A stretch of 48,989 bases of DNA from Rhodanobacter denitrificans (GTDB taxonomy: Bacteria; Pseudomonadota; Gammaproteobacteria; Xanthomonadales; Rhodanobacteraceae). The notes under the pieces were generated by a model that worked only from the letters and a program-made list of their open reading frames with translations, had not been told where the DNA came from and searched no databases. This document shows positions 33,059 through 43,453 of the stretch, one piece after another. Both the position numbers and the translations under genes were made by a program. Each line of letters opens with the position of its first letter. Positions within the stretch are counted from its first letter, which is position 1. The stretch covers positions 137,867-186,855 of the forward strand of contig JAFIHF010000013.1 of the NCBI GenBank assembly GCA_017848855.1, in the 5' to 3' direction.

Positions 33059-33648
33059 GCACCGCCCACCTGCCCCCGGTGCCGCCGCAGGTGCCGCGCC
33101 GGCACAGCCGGTTCTGGTCGTGGCTGATGCGCGGCGTGCTGCGCCTGTCCGGCTGGCGGCTGGTGGGCGAAGTGCCCAACCTGCCCCGGCTGGTGGTGAT
33201 CGGCGCCCCGCACTCCTCCTACTGGGACGGCGTGTGGGGGCTGATGATGAAGATCGCGCTGAACCTCGACATCAACATCATGATCAAGCGCGAGGTGATG
33301 GACAGCCCGCTCGGCATCGTGCTGCGCCCGCTGGGCCTGATCCCGATCGACCGCAAGGCCGCGCTCAACGTGGTCGGCCAGATGGCGAAGCGCTTCGCCA
33401 CGCACGAGCACATGTGGCTTGGCATCACGCCCGAAGGCACGCGCAAGGCGGTGAAGCAGTGGAAGACCGGCTTCCTGCGCATCGCGCGCGCCGCCGACGT
33501 GCCGATCCTGCCGGTGTTCATCGACTACCCCACGAAGACCTTCACGCTCGGCGCGCCGCTGCAGGCCAGCGGCGACGACGAGGCCGACCTGGCGCGCATC
33601 CGCGCGCTGTTCCGCGGCTACCGCGGCAAGCACCGCGACACGGAGTGA
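33055..33648 (+). CDS. 1-acyl-glycerol-3-phosphate acyltransferase family protein
   Basis: A 197-residue PlsC-family acyltransferase. Motif I is H53-x4-D58 (HSSYWD), motif III region PEGTRK, preceded by LGLIPIDR, and motif IV VPILPVFIDY. It is shorter than PlsC of E. coli (245 residues) and has only a weak N-terminal hydrophobic segment, so it may be a paralogue acting on another lysophospholipid or a lysophospholipid-like substrate. The start overlaps the arfB stop by 4 bases. Confidence 0.85.
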   Translation: MSTAHLPPVPPQVPRRHSRFWSWLMRGVLRLSGWRLVGEVPNLPRLVVIGAPHSSYWDGVWGLMMKIALNLDINIMIKREVMDSPLGIVLRPLGLIPIDRKAALNVVGQMAKRFATHEHMWLGITPEGTRKAVKQWKTGFLRIARAADVPILPVFIDYPTKTFTLGAPLQASGDDEADLARIRALFRGYRGKHRDTE

Positions 33649-33678
33649 GCGGCACGGCGCGGCAGCAGCCGCAAGCGC

Positions 33679-34728
33679 CTACCGCCCCGAGTGCCCCGGC
33701 TCGTCGTAGTCGCGCCAGGTGAGCAGGCCCGGCCGCACCAGGTCGATGAAAGCGCGCGCCTCGGCGCTCAAGAACTTGCCCTTGCGCACCACCACGCCGT
33801 AGCTGCGCTGCGGAAACCAGCGCGACATGTTGCGCACGGCGAGGCGCGCGCGGTCGGCGTCGGTGATGCAGATGCCGGTGACGATGGAGATGCCCATGCC
33901 CATCGCCACGTATTCCTTGATGACGTCCCAGCCGCCCACCTCGATCGCCACGCTGTAGGGCACCTGGTTCTGCTGGAACACCAGGTCGACGAGGCGGTAC
34001 GTGGACAGCCGCTGCGGCGGCAGGATCAGGCCGTAGGGCGACAGATCCGCCAGCGTCACCTCGGGCTTGGCCGCCAGCGGATGGTCGGGCGGCAGGATCA
34101 GCATCGGGTCGTAGTGGCGCACCGGCTCCCAGGCGATGTCGTGCGGCACGTCCAGCATCGAGCCCACGGCGAAATCGGCCTTGTCCTCGCGCAGCATGGC
34201 GAGGCCGTCCTTGCCGGTGACGTTGGCGAGCTGCAGGTGCACGGCGGGGTAGCGCTCGCGGTAGCGGCGCACCAGCTCGGGCAAGAGGTACTGGATGGTG
34301 GAAGTGCCGGCGGCGATGGTGAGCTTGCCGGCGGTGAGGCCCTGCACCTTGGCCTGGAAATCGCGGTCGAGGTTGTCCCAGCCCTCCACCAGCGGACGCG
34401 CCAGCTCGTACAGCGCCTCGCCCGCATCGGTGAGGTTGATGCGGCGGCGGCGGCGCTCCAGCAGGGCCACGCCCAGCTCGCGCTCGAGCGCCTGCAGCTG
34501 CAGGCTCACCGAGGGCTGGGAGAGGAACAGCGCCTCGGCGGCACGGCTCAGCGTGCCCAGCTTCACCGTGGCCACGAAGGCGCGCAGCTGCTTGTGACGG
34601 TTGCCCTTGTAGTAGAAACGGGCTGCTTCGTTCGGCGAACCATCCGCCGGCGTACGCTTTTTTGCTGCGCCGCGGCGCGATTTTTTCGCGTTTTTGCGCG
34701 TCTTGGATGGTGGTTTTTGCTCTGCCAT
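33679..34728 (-). CDS. LysR-family regulator divergent from malate synthase
   Basis: A 349-residue LysR-type regulator. The first ~45 residues are a basic extension (KTRKNAKKSRRGAAKKRT), followed by the winged helix (LRAFVATVKLGTLSRAAEALFLSQPSVSLQLQALERELG) and a periplasmic-binding-protein-like effector domain (about 130-330). I use the ATG complement at 34726-34728; a TTG five codons upstream is possible. It is transcribed away from aceB across 114 bp that hold two palindromes, so control of the glyoxylate shunt genes aceB-aceA is the natural inference. The effector is unknown. Confidence 0.9.
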   Translation of the reverse strand: MAEQKPPSKTRKNAKKSRRGAAKKRTPADGSPNEAARFYYKGNRHKQLRAFVATVKLGTLSRAAEALFLSQPSVSLQLQALERELGVALLERRRRRINLTDAGEALYELARPLVEGWDNLDRDFQAKVQGLTAGKLTIAAGTSTIQYLLPELVRRYRERYPAVHLQLANVTGKDGLAMLREDKADFAVGSMLDVPHDIAWEPVRHYDPMLILPPDHPLAAKPEVTLADLSPYGLILPPQRLSTYRLVDLVFQQNQVPYSVAIEVGGWDVIKEYVAMGMGISIVTGICITDADRARLAVRNMSRWFPQRSYGVVVRKGKFLSAEARAFIDLVRPGLLTWRDYDEPGHSGR

Positions 34729-34747
34729 GGCAATGACTTGCAAATTA

Positions 34748-34786
34748 CATTGGCAATGACAATAGCAAAAATTGAAACATTTGTTT
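34748..34786. promoter_or_regulatory. Two palindromes between lysR and aceB
   Basis: CATTG-G-CAATG (34748-34758) and TTGTTT-TGTC-AAACAA (34771-34786) lie in an AT-rich stretch between the divergent starts. A third, TGCCATGGCA (34723-34732), spans the lysR start codon. LysR regulators commonly bind T-N11-A palindromes in such regions; which one is used cannot be told. Confidence 0.55.
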
Positions 34787-34842
34787 TGTCAAACAAGCGC
34801 AACGTGGCCTAGCTTCGAGTCGTCACCGCTACGGAGCCCACC

Positions 34843-36441
34843 ATGGCCATGCCCCGGGAACGTCTCGACACAACCGCCGTCGAAATCACCGTCCAGCCCA
34901 CGCCTGCCCAGCGGGCGATCCTCGACCCGCAGGCGCTGGCCTTCCTCGCCGACCTGCACCGCCGCTTCGACGCCCGCCGCCGCGAGCTGCTGGCCGCGCG
35001 CCGCGCCCGCCAGGCGCGCTGGGACGCCGGCGAACTGCCGGATTTCCGCGCCGACACCGCCGCGATCCGCGAATCCGAGTGGACGGTGGGGCCGATCCCG
35101 CCCGCGCTGCGCGACCGCCGCGTGGAGATCACCGGGCCGGTCGAGCGCAAGATGATCATCAACGCGCTGAACTCGGGCGCCAAGGTGTTCATGGCCGACT
35201 TCGAGGATTCCTCGGCGCCCAGCTTCGCGAACCAGATCGACGGCCAGCTCAACCTGCGCGACGCGGTGGCCGGCAAGCTCGACTACACCTCGCCCGAGGG
35301 CAAGCACTACCGCGTGGGCGCCAACCCCGCCGTGCTGGTGGTGCGCCCGCGCGGCTGGCACCTGCCCGAGCGGCACATCCTGGTCGACGGCGAGCCGATG
35401 GCCGGCGCGCTGGTGGACTTCGGCCTGTACGCGTTCCACAACGCGCGCACCCTGCACCGCCGCGACCGCGGCCCGTACTTCTACCTGCCCAAGCTCGAGT
35501 GCATGGAAGAGGCCGCGCTGTGGGACGCGGTGATGGCGCACGCCGAGCGCGAGCTGGACATCCCGCCCGGCAGCATGAAGGTCACCGTGCTGATCGAGAC
35601 CCTGCCCGCCGCGTTCGAGATGCACGAGATCCTGCACGCGCTGCAATCGCGCTGCGTGGGCCTGAACGCAGGCCGCTGGGACTACGTTTTCAGCTACCTC
35701 AAGACCCTGCGCAAGCACCGCGACCGCCTGCTGCCCGAGCGCGGCCAGGTGCAGATGACGGTGCCGTTCCTGAAGAACTATTCGGAGCTGCTGATCCAGA
35801 CCTGCCACCGCCGCGGCGCGTTCGCGATGGGCGGCATGGCGGCGCAGATCCCGATCAAGGGCGACGAAGCCGCGAACGAGGCTGCGCTGGCCAAGGTGCG
35901 CGCCGACAAGCTGCGCGAGGTCAAGGCCGGCCACGACGGCACCTGGGTGGCGCATCCCGCGCTGGTGCCCGTGGCGCAGGCGGTGTTCGACGAGTACATG
36001 CCCGAGCCGAACCAGCGCGACGTGGAGCGCGAGGACGTGCGCGTGACGCGCGAGCAGCTGCTCGCGCCCTGCGCCGGCACCATCACCCGCGCCGGCTTCG
36101 ACAACAACGTCGAGGTGTGCCTGCGCTACACCGCCTCCTGGCTCGACGGCCAGGGCTGCGTGCCGATCCACAACCTGATGGAAGACGCCGCCACTGCCGA
36201 GATCGCCCGCGCGCAGCTGTGGCAGTGGCTGCATCACGGCGGGTTGGAGTTTTCCGACCACGCGCCCATCGACTTCACGCTGTTCGACCACGCCCTGGTC
36301 AGCCACGCCCACCGACTGCAGGGCAGCAAGCTGCCCGGCGCCGCGCGCATGGGCGAGGCGGCCAAGCTGATCTCCGCCCTGATCCACGCCGACACGCTGG
36401 CCGATTTCCTCACCCTGCCCGCCTACGACCTGCTCGCCTGA
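34843..36441 (+). CDS. aceB: Malate synthase A
   Basis: A 532-residue malate synthase A condensing glyoxylate and acetyl-CoA to malate in the glyoxylate shunt. Length matches the A isoform (about 530), not the 720-residue G form. It shows KVFMADFEDSSAP, KLECMEEAALWDAVM, KVTVLIETLPAAFEMHEIL, GLNAGRWDYVFSYLKT and MPEPNQRDVEREDV in order. ACGGAG lies upstream of the ATG. It is followed by aceA 96 bp downstream on the same strand, separated by a palindromic repeat, and is divergent from a LysR regulator. Confidence 0.95.
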   Translation: MAMPRERLDTTAVEITVQPTPAQRAILDPQALAFLADLHRRFDARRRELLAARRARQARWDAGELPDFRADTAAIRESEWTVGPIPPALRDRRVEITGPVERKMIINALNSGAKVFMADFEDSSAPSFANQIDGQLNLRDAVAGKLDYTSPEGKHYRVGANPAVLVVRPRGWHLPERHILVDGEPMAGALVDFGLYAFHNARTLHRRDRGPYFYLPKLECMEEAALWDAVMAHAERELDIPPGSMKVTVLIETLPAAFEMHEILHALQSRCVGLNAGRWDYVFSYLKTLRKHRDRLLPERGQVQMTVPFLKNYSELLIQTCHRRGAFAMGGMAAQIPIKGDEAANEAALAKVRADKLREVKAGHDGTWVAHPALVPVAQAVFDEYMPEPNQRDVEREDVRVTREQLLAPCAGTITRAGFDNNVEVCLRYTASWLDGQGCVPIHNLMEDAATAEIARAQLWQWLHHGGLEFSDHAPIDFTLFDHALVSHAHRLQGSKLPGAARMGEAAKLISALIHADTLADFLTLPAYDLLA

Positions 36442-36452
36442 GCACCGCTCTG

Positions 36453-36507
36453 TAGGAGCGCACCCTGTGCGCGATGACGCGCCCTATCGCGCACAGGGTG
36501 CGCTCCT
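36453..36507. repeat. GGAGCGCACCC palindrome, short form, between aceB and aceA
   Basis: TAGGAGCGCACCCTGTGCGC and its inverse ending GTGCGCTCCT surround a 10-base loop. It could form a 22-bp stem in the aceB-aceA message and so affect relative expression. Confidence 0.85.
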
Positions 36508-36537
36508 GCATCACCCCATCACCCTCGGAGCCACGCC

Positions 36538-37833
<1,296 letters not shown>

Positions 37834-37840
37834 GTCGCAC

Positions 37841-37874
37841 GCGCGGTGCGGCGGAGCAATCCGCCGCGCCGCGC
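37841..37874. terminator. Bidirectional terminator between aceA and comM
   Basis: GCGCGGTGCGGCGGA-GCAA-TCCGCCGCGCCGCGC is a 15-bp stem with one mismatch in the gap between the converging stops. U-tracts are lacking on both sides. Confidence 0.65.
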
Positions 37875-37881
37875 GCTGGTT

Positions 37882-39381
37882 TCACAGCCGGCGGTATTGC
37901 AGTGCCTCGGCCAGATGCTCGCGTTCGAGCAGGCCCACGCCGCCGTCGAGGTCGGCGATGGTGCGCGCCACGCGCAGGATGCGGTGGTAGGCGCGCGCGG
38001 ACAGGCCCAGCTTCTCCAGCGCCTGTTCGTACCAGCGCCGCTCGGCCGGGCCCAGCGCGCAATCGCGCTCCAGCTCGCGGTGGCTGATCTCGGCGTTCGG
38101 CCGCCCCGCGCGGGCCAGCGCATGCCGGCGCGCGTTCAGCACGCGGGCGCGCACGGTGGCGGAATCCTCGTCGCGCTCGCTGCGCGCCGCGTCCATCTCG
38201 TGCAGCGGCAGCGGCGGCACTTCCACCGCGAGGTCGATGCGGTCCAGCAGCGGGCCGGAGATCCGCGCGCGATAGCGCTGCACCTGCTCCGGCGTGCAGC
38301 GGCACTGCCGGCGCGGATCGCCCGCGTAGCCGCAGGGGCAGGGGTTCATCGCCGCCACCAGCTGGAACTGGGCGGGAAAGATGGACTGCCGCGCCGCGCG
38401 CGAGACCACGATGTGGCCCGACTCCAGCGGCTCGCGCAGCACCTCCAGCACGTGCCGGCTGAACTCCGGCAGCTCGTCGAGGAACAGCACGCCGTTGTGC
38501 GCTAGCGAGATCTCGCCCGGCCGCGGCTGCGAACCGCCGCCCACCAGCGCCACCGCCGAGGCGGTGTGATGCGGCGCGCGGAACGGCCGCCGCCGCCAGC
38601 GCGCGGGATCGGTGGGCTGGCCGGCCACCGACAGCACCGCGCAGGTCTCCAGCGCCTCGGATTCGGACAGCGGCGGCAGGATGCCGGGCAGGCGCTCGGC
38701 CAGCATGGTCTTGCCGGTGCCCGGCGGCCCCACCAGCAGCAGGTGATGGCCGCCCACCGCGGCGATCTCCAACGCGCGGCGCGCCTGCAGCTGGCCGCGC
38801 ACGTCGCGCAGATCCGGACCGTCGTGGATGCCACCGTCGGCATGGATGCCGGCCGGCGTCGCCAGCTCCTGCGCGCCGCGCAGCCAGCCGCAGACTTCGG
38901 CCAGGGTGTCGGCCACGCGCACGTCCACTTCCGACACCAGCGCGGCCTCGGCCGCGTTCGCGCGCGGCACCACCACCTTGCGCCCGCGCGCCCGCGCGCG
39001 CAGCAGCGCCGGCAGTACGCCGGAGACGCTGCGCAGCGAGCCGGACAGCGCCAGCTCGCCGAGGAATTCGCAGTCGTCCAACTTCTCGCGCGGCACCTGG
39101 CCGCTGGCGGCGAGGATGCCCAGCGCGATCGGCAGGTCGAAGCGGCCGCCGTCCTTGGGCAGCTCGGCCGGCGCCAGGTTCACGGTGACCTTGCGGCCGG
39201 GGTATTCGAAGGCGGTGTTCTGGATCGCCACCCGCACGCGGTCGCGCGCCTCGCGCACCGCGGCCTCGGGCAGGCCCACGATGCTGGTGGCCGGCAGGCC
39301 GCCGGACAGGTGTACTTCGACCATCACCTGCGGCGCGGCGATGCCTTCCTGGGCACGGCTGAGGGTGACGGCAAGACTCAT
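37882..39381 (-). CDS. comM: YifB/ComM-family AAA+ ATPase (Mg-chelatase-like)
   Basis: A 499-residue ComM, a hexameric helicase that drives branch migration in natural transformation and is widespread also in bacteria not known to be competent. The N-terminal Lon-protease-like ChlI domain (about 1-175) is followed by the AAA+ core with Walker A GPPGTGKT, Walker B region GVLFLDELPEF and the Cys-rich NPCPCGYAGDPRRQCRCTP zinc-binding insert. The C-terminal lid ends with LAEALQYRRL. Length is typical. Confidence 0.94.
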   Translation of the reverse strand: MSLAVTLSRAQEGIAAPQVMVEVHLSGGLPATSIVGLPEAAVREARDRVRVAIQNTAFEYPGRKVTVNLAPAELPKDGGRFDLPIALGILAASGQVPREKLDDCEFLGELALSGSLRSVSGVLPALLRARARGRKVVVPRANAAEAALVSEVDVRVADTLAEVCGWLRGAQELATPAGIHADGGIHDGPDLRDVRGQLQARRALEIAAVGGHHLLLVGPPGTGKTMLAERLPGILPPLSESEALETCAVLSVAGQPTDPARWRRRPFRAPHHTASAVALVGGGSQPRPGEISLAHNGVLFLDELPEFSRHVLEVLREPLESGHIVVSRAARQSIFPAQFQLVAAMNPCPCGYAGDPRRQCRCTPEQVQRYRARISGPLLDRIDLAVEVPPLPLHEMDAARSERDEDSATVRARVLNARRHALARAGRPNAEISHRELERDCALGPAERRWYEQALEKLGLSARAYHRILRVARTIADLDGGVGLLEREHLAEALQYRRL

Positions 39382-39455
39382 GCGGCCGCCTGCTGCCGGC
39401 CTGCATGGAAGCCGCTGTCACACACCCGCATCGAGCGACTCCGCCGTAGTCTTCA

Positions 39456-39514
39456 GGTCGTAAATAACCGCCCCCGATCGTTAGCTCGGGGTGAGGGTGA
39501 CGGATCGGGGGCGG
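39456..39514 (-). terminator. Intrinsic terminator after ubiK
   Basis: CCGCCCCCGATC (39468-39479) pairs with GATCGGGGGCGG (39503-39514), 22 bases past the ubiK stop. On the minus strand the stem is followed by TTATTTACGAC. Confidence 0.75.
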
Positions 39515-39535
39515 CTCCCGGGAGGCTTGGTTCTG

Positions 39536-39793
39536 CTAGTCCCCGCGTGCGACGACGGCGGCCTCGAGTTCGGCCACGCGCCGCTCCAGTTCCTCGACCT
39601 TGGCCCGGGTGCGTGCCAGCACCTGGCTCTGTACGTCGAACTCTTCGCGGGTGACCAGGTCGAGGCGGCGCAATCCCTGTGCCAGGACATCGTGGAAATT
39701 GGTTCGCAGATCCTGCTGCGCCTGTGCCACTCCGGGCGGAACCAACGATGCCAGGCGTCGTGCCAGCTGATCGATATCAAGTCGGTCCATCAT
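39536..39793 (-). CDS. ubiK: Ubiquinone biosynthesis accessory factor UbiK
   Basis: An 85-residue UbiK (YqiC/BMFP family). A short N-terminal amphipathic region (MMDRLDIDQLARRLASLVP) is followed by a long coiled coil (VQSQVLARTRAKVEELERRVAELEA). UbiK forms a complex with UbiJ, encoded 10 kb away in this window, and promotes ubiquinone synthesis. Two adjacent ATGs are possible starts (39791-39793 or 39788-39790); GAGG upstream fits either. It is divergent from glnB. Confidence 0.88.
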   Translation of the reverse strand: MMDRLDIDQLARRLASLVPPGVAQAQQDLRTNFHDVLAQGLRRLDLVTREEFDVQSQVLARTRAKVEELERRVAELEAAVVARGD

Positions 39794-39872
39794 GGACGAC
39801 GCCTCGAACTTGTCGGGGAAAAGTATCGAGGAACGAAAGGTGGGCGCACCATCGGTGGACTCCGTGATCTGG

Positions 39873-40315
<443 letters not shown>

Positions 40316-40381
40316 CGGCACGCCGATCCCCTTCCGCGGGACGCGCCGCGCAAGCCAGCCGCGGCGCGGGCCGGTTCCACT

Positions 40382-40390
40382 TATCCACGG
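40382..40390 (+). promoter_or_regulatory. DnaA-box-like nonamer upstream of the nrdA promoter
   Basis: TTATCCACG differs from the DnaA box TTATCCACA at the last base and sits 21 bases before the -35. DnaA is known to regulate nrdAB in E. coli. CTTGT-AC-ACAAG (40391-40402) follows immediately and may be another protein site. Confidence 0.4.
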
Positions 40391-40410
40391 CTTGTACACA
40401 AGTTGTTGGG

Positions 40411-40439
40411 TTGACCCACCCCAATCATCCCGATATGTT
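40411..40439 (+). promoter_or_regulatory. Sigma-70 promoter for the nrdA riboswitch transcript
   Basis: TTGACC, exactly 17 bases, then TATGTT. The predicted start near 40446 places the whole cobalamin riboswitch in the leader. Confidence 0.7.
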
Positions 40440-40445
40440 GTGCCC

Positions 40446-40645
40446 GTCGGTGCACGACCAGACGCGATCGTCGGTCGGGCTGAAAAGGGAATCCGGTGCG
40501 AATCCGGAACTGCCCCGCAGCGGTAAGCGGAAACGAACGTCTCATCGGCGCACTGATCCACAGCGATCGGGAAGCGGAGACCAGTAGGCGGGCCGAACGG
40601 CCCACGTCCGCGAGTCCGAAGACCTGCCGACACGGCACGGCCGGA
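40446..40645 (+). promoter_or_regulatory. Cobalamin (adenosylcobalamin) riboswitch controlling nrdAB
   Basis: The conserved core is plain: GGGAATCCGGTGCGAATCC (40488-40506), CTGCCCCGCAGCGGTAA (about 40510-40526), and the B12 box AGTCCGAAGACCTGCC (40613-40628). Between the riboswitch and nrdA are ~150 leader bases with hairpins CGTCGGG...CCCGACG (40692-40713) and CAACCGCC...GGCGGTTG (40731-40770), the latter ending just before the ribosome binding site, so either could be the expression platform. Binding of B12 should lower nrdAB expression. The gap 40316-40795 contains no gene. Confidence 0.92.
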
Positions 40646-40795
40646 GCGCCTTGCCGAGTGGTGACGGCTTCCGCGGGGAGGCGCGTCGGATCGTCGGGCC
40701 ACGCCGCCCGACGGCGCGACCGTCCGCGAGCAACCGCCACTTCAGCCCTGCGCGCGGGAGCAGGCGGTTGATCACCCCGGTCTGGAGCCACCGCC

Positions 40796-43297
40796 ATGCA
40801 GCCTCTCGATACCGCCACCCGCGAGCGTTCCGGCGCCCGCGTGGAGTCGTCCGCGTTTTCCGCCGTAGCCCCGGCGCCCACCAGCGAAACCCCGATGCCC
40901 GTCGCGATCAAAGAACAAGAACAGCCCTTCGCCCTCACCCCGCCGCACAACCCCGGCCAGATGCGCGTGACCAAGCGCAACGGCGGCCAGGAAGCGGTGG
41001 ACGTCAACAAGATCGTGCGCGCGGTGACCCGCAGCGCCGACGGCCTGCACGCGGTGGACCCGCTGCGCGTGGCGCTGAAGACCATCGGCGGCCTGTACGA
41101 CGGCGCCACCACGCAGGAGCTGGACCAGCTCTCGATCCGCACCGCCGCCGCGCTCACCGCCGAGGAACCCGAATACGGCCAGCTCGCCGCGCGCCTGCTC
41201 GGCGCCTACATCGACAAGGAAGTGAGCGGACAGGAAATCCAGAGCTTCTCGCAGTCCATCGCACGTGGCGCGGAGCTGGGTATCCTCAACAACCGCCTGC
41301 GCGACTTCGTGGCCGCGAACGCGCGCAAGCTCAACGACGCGATCGACCCGCTCGCCACCCGCCGCTTCGAATACTTCGGCCTGCGCACGGTGTACGACCG
41401 CTATCTCTTGCGCCACCCGCAGCAGCGCCACGTGATCGAGACGCCGCAGTACTTCTTCATGCGCATCGCCTGCGCGCTGGGCGGCGGCGAGATCGGCGAG
41501 ACGCTGGAACTTTATCGCCTGCTGTCGTCGCTGGAATACATCGCCAGCTCGCCCACCCTGTTCAACGCCGGCACCGCGCACGAGCAGCTGTCGTCGTGCT
41601 TCCTGCTCGACTCGCCCACCGACTCGCTGGAGTCGATCTACGACAAGTACGCCGACGTGGCGAAGCTCAGCAAGTTCGCCGGCGGCATCGGCCTGGCCTA
41701 CTCGCGCGTGCGCTCGCGCGGCTCGCTGATCCGCGGCACCAACGGCCACTCCAACGGCCTGGTGCCGTGGCTGAAGACGCTCGATGCTTCCGTCGCCGCA
41801 GTGAACCAGGGCGGCAAGCGCAAGGGCGCGGCCTGCGTGTACCTGGAGCCGTGGCACGCGGACATCGAGGAGTTCCTCGAACTGCGCGACAACACCGGCG
41901 ACGAGGCGCGCCGCACGCACAACCTCAACCTCGCGAACTGGATCCCCGACGAATTCATGCGCCGCGTGGAGAGCGACGGCGACTGGTCGCTGTTCGACCC
42001 CAAGATCGTGCCGCACTTCGTCGACAGCTGGGGCGCGGCGTTCGAGGCCGCGTACCGCAAGGCGGAAGCCGACGGCCTCGCGACGAAGACGGTGAAGGCG
42101 CGCGAGCTGTACGCGCGCATGCTGCGCACGCTGGCGCAGACCGGCAACGGCTGGATGACCTTCAAGGACCGCAGCAACGCCACCAGCAACCAGACCGCGC
42201 TGCCCGCGAACGTGATCCATCTTTCCAATCTCTGCACCGAGATCCTGGAAGTCACCAACGCCGGCGAAACGGCAGTATGCAACCTGGGCTCGATCAACCT
42301 GTCGCGCCACGTGGTCGACGGCGCATTCGACTTTGCCAAGCTCGCCGCCACCGTGCGCACCGCAGTGCGCCAGCTCGATCGCGTGATCGACCTCAACTTC
42401 TATCCGATCGATACGGCGCGCACCGCCAACATGAAGTGGCGCCCGGTGGGCCTGGGCGTGATGGGCCTGCAGGACGTGTTCTTCAAGCTGCGCCTGCCGT
42501 TCGACTCGGCCGAGGCGCTGCAGTTTTCCACGCGCATCGCCGAGGAGATCTACTTCCACGCGCTGGCGCAGTCGAACGAACTGGCCGCGCAGCACGGCGC
42601 GCACCCCGGCTTCGCCGAAAGCCGCGCCGCGAACGGCGAGCTGCAATTCGACTACTGGCCGCACGCGACGCCGCACGACGCGGCGCGCTGGGCCGCGCTG
42701 CGCGAGGCGATCAAGACGAACGGCCTGCGCAACTCGCTGCTGATCGCGATCGCCCCCACCGCCACCATCGCCTCCATCGCCGGCTGCTACGAATGCATCG
42801 AGCCGCAGGTGTCGAACCTGTTCAAGCGCGAGACGCTGTCCGGCGACTTCCTGGTGGTGAACCGCTACCTCGTCGAGGAGCTGAAGACGCTGGGCCTGTG
42901 GACTGCCGAAGTGCGCGACCAGATCAAGCTCGCCGAGGGTTCGATCCAGGGCATCGCCGCGATCCCCGAGCGCCTGCGCGCGATCTACCGCACCGTGTGG
43001 GAACTCCCGCAGAAGGCGCTGATCGACCTCGCCGCCGCACGCGGCGCCTACATCGACCAGAGCCAGTCGCTGAACCTGTTCATGGAGAACCCGAACATCG
43101 GCCAGCTTTCGTCGATGTACATGTACGCGTGGAAGGCGGGCATCAAGACGACGTACTACCTGCGCTCACGGCCGGCGACGAAGATCGCCAAGACCACGGT
43201 GGTGGCGAGCAAGGCAGCTGCCGAAGACCAGGAGAAGGCAACGGCCGCCGTGTTCTGCTCGCTGGAAAACCCCGAGTACTGCGAGGCTTGCCAGTAA
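40796..43297 (+). CDS. nrdA: Class Ia ribonucleotide reductase, alpha subunit
   Basis: An 833-residue large subunit that reduces ribonucleoside diphosphates to deoxy forms. A variable ~50-residue N-terminus precedes an ATP-cone (about 55-145, MRVTKRNGGQEAVDVNKIVRAV), which gives dATP feedback control. The active site has N478-L-C480-T-E482 (NLCTEI), and AVCNLGSINLS follows. The C-terminal tail carries the redox pair C829/C832 (YCEACQ) that is re-reduced by thioredoxin or glutaredoxin. TGGAG lies upstream of the ATG. Expression is under a B12 riboswitch, and nrdB follows after a hairpin-rich 156-bp gap. Confidence 0.96.
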   Translation: MQPLDTATRERSGARVESSAFSAVAPAPTSETPMPVAIKEQEQPFALTPPHNPGQMRVTKRNGGQEAVDVNKIVRAVTRSADGLHAVDPLRVALKTIGGLYDGATTQELDQLSIRTAAALTAEEPEYGQLAARLLGAYIDKEVSGQEIQSFSQSIARGAELGILNNRLRDFVAANARKLNDAIDPLATRRFEYFGLRTVYDRYLLRHPQQRHVIETPQYFFMRIACALGGGEIGETLELYRLLSSLEYIASSPTLFNAGTAHEQLSSCFLLDSPTDSLESIYDKYADVAKLSKFAGGIGLAYSRVRSRGSLIRGTNGHSNGLVPWLKTLDASVAAVNQGGKRKGAACVYLEPWHADIEEFLELRDNTGDEARRTHNLNLANWIPDEFMRRVESDGDWSLFDPKIVPHFVDSWGAAFEAAYRKAEADGLATKTVKARELYARMLRTLAQTGNGWMTFKDRSNATSNQTALPANVIHLSNLCTEILEVTNAGETAVCNLGSINLSRHVVDGAFDFAKLAATVRTAVRQLDRVIDLNFYPIDTARTANMKWRPVGLGVMGLQDVFFKLRLPFDSAEALQFSTRIAEEIYFHALAQSNELAAQHGAHPGFAESRAANGELQFDYWPHATPHDAARWAALREAIKTNGLRNSLLIAIAPTATIASIAGCYECIEPQVSNLFKRETLSGDFLVVNRYLVEELKTLGLWTAEVRDQIKLAEGSIQGIAAIPERLRAIYRTVWELPQKALIDLAAARGAYIDQSQSLNLFMENPNIGQLSSMYMYAWKAGIKTTYYLRSRPATKIAKTTVVASKAAAEDQEKATAAVFCSLENPEYCEACQ

Positions 43298-43303
43298 CAC
43301 GAA

Positions 43304-43424
43304 TGCTCCCCTCTCCCACCGGGAGAGGGGTTGGGGGTGAGGGTTCGGCCTTGCCCGAACGTCACGCAAGTCACGAACCCTCATCCGCCCCTTCGGGGCA
43401 CCTTCTCCCGGAGGGAGAAGGGAT
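43304..43424. repeat. Paired hairpin repeat between nrdA and nrdB
   Basis: CCCCTCTCCC-ACC-GGGAGAGGGG (43308-43330) and CCTTCTCCC-GGA-GGGAGAAGG (43401-43421) flank a further inverted pair, GTGAGGGTTCG and CGAACCCTCAT. This is the CCCTCTCCC family seen near 10.97 kb and 15.15 kb. It is the only content of the nrdA-nrdB gap. Confidence 0.8.
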
Positions 43425-43453
43425 GCTCCTGCATGAAGCTCACGGAGAACACC

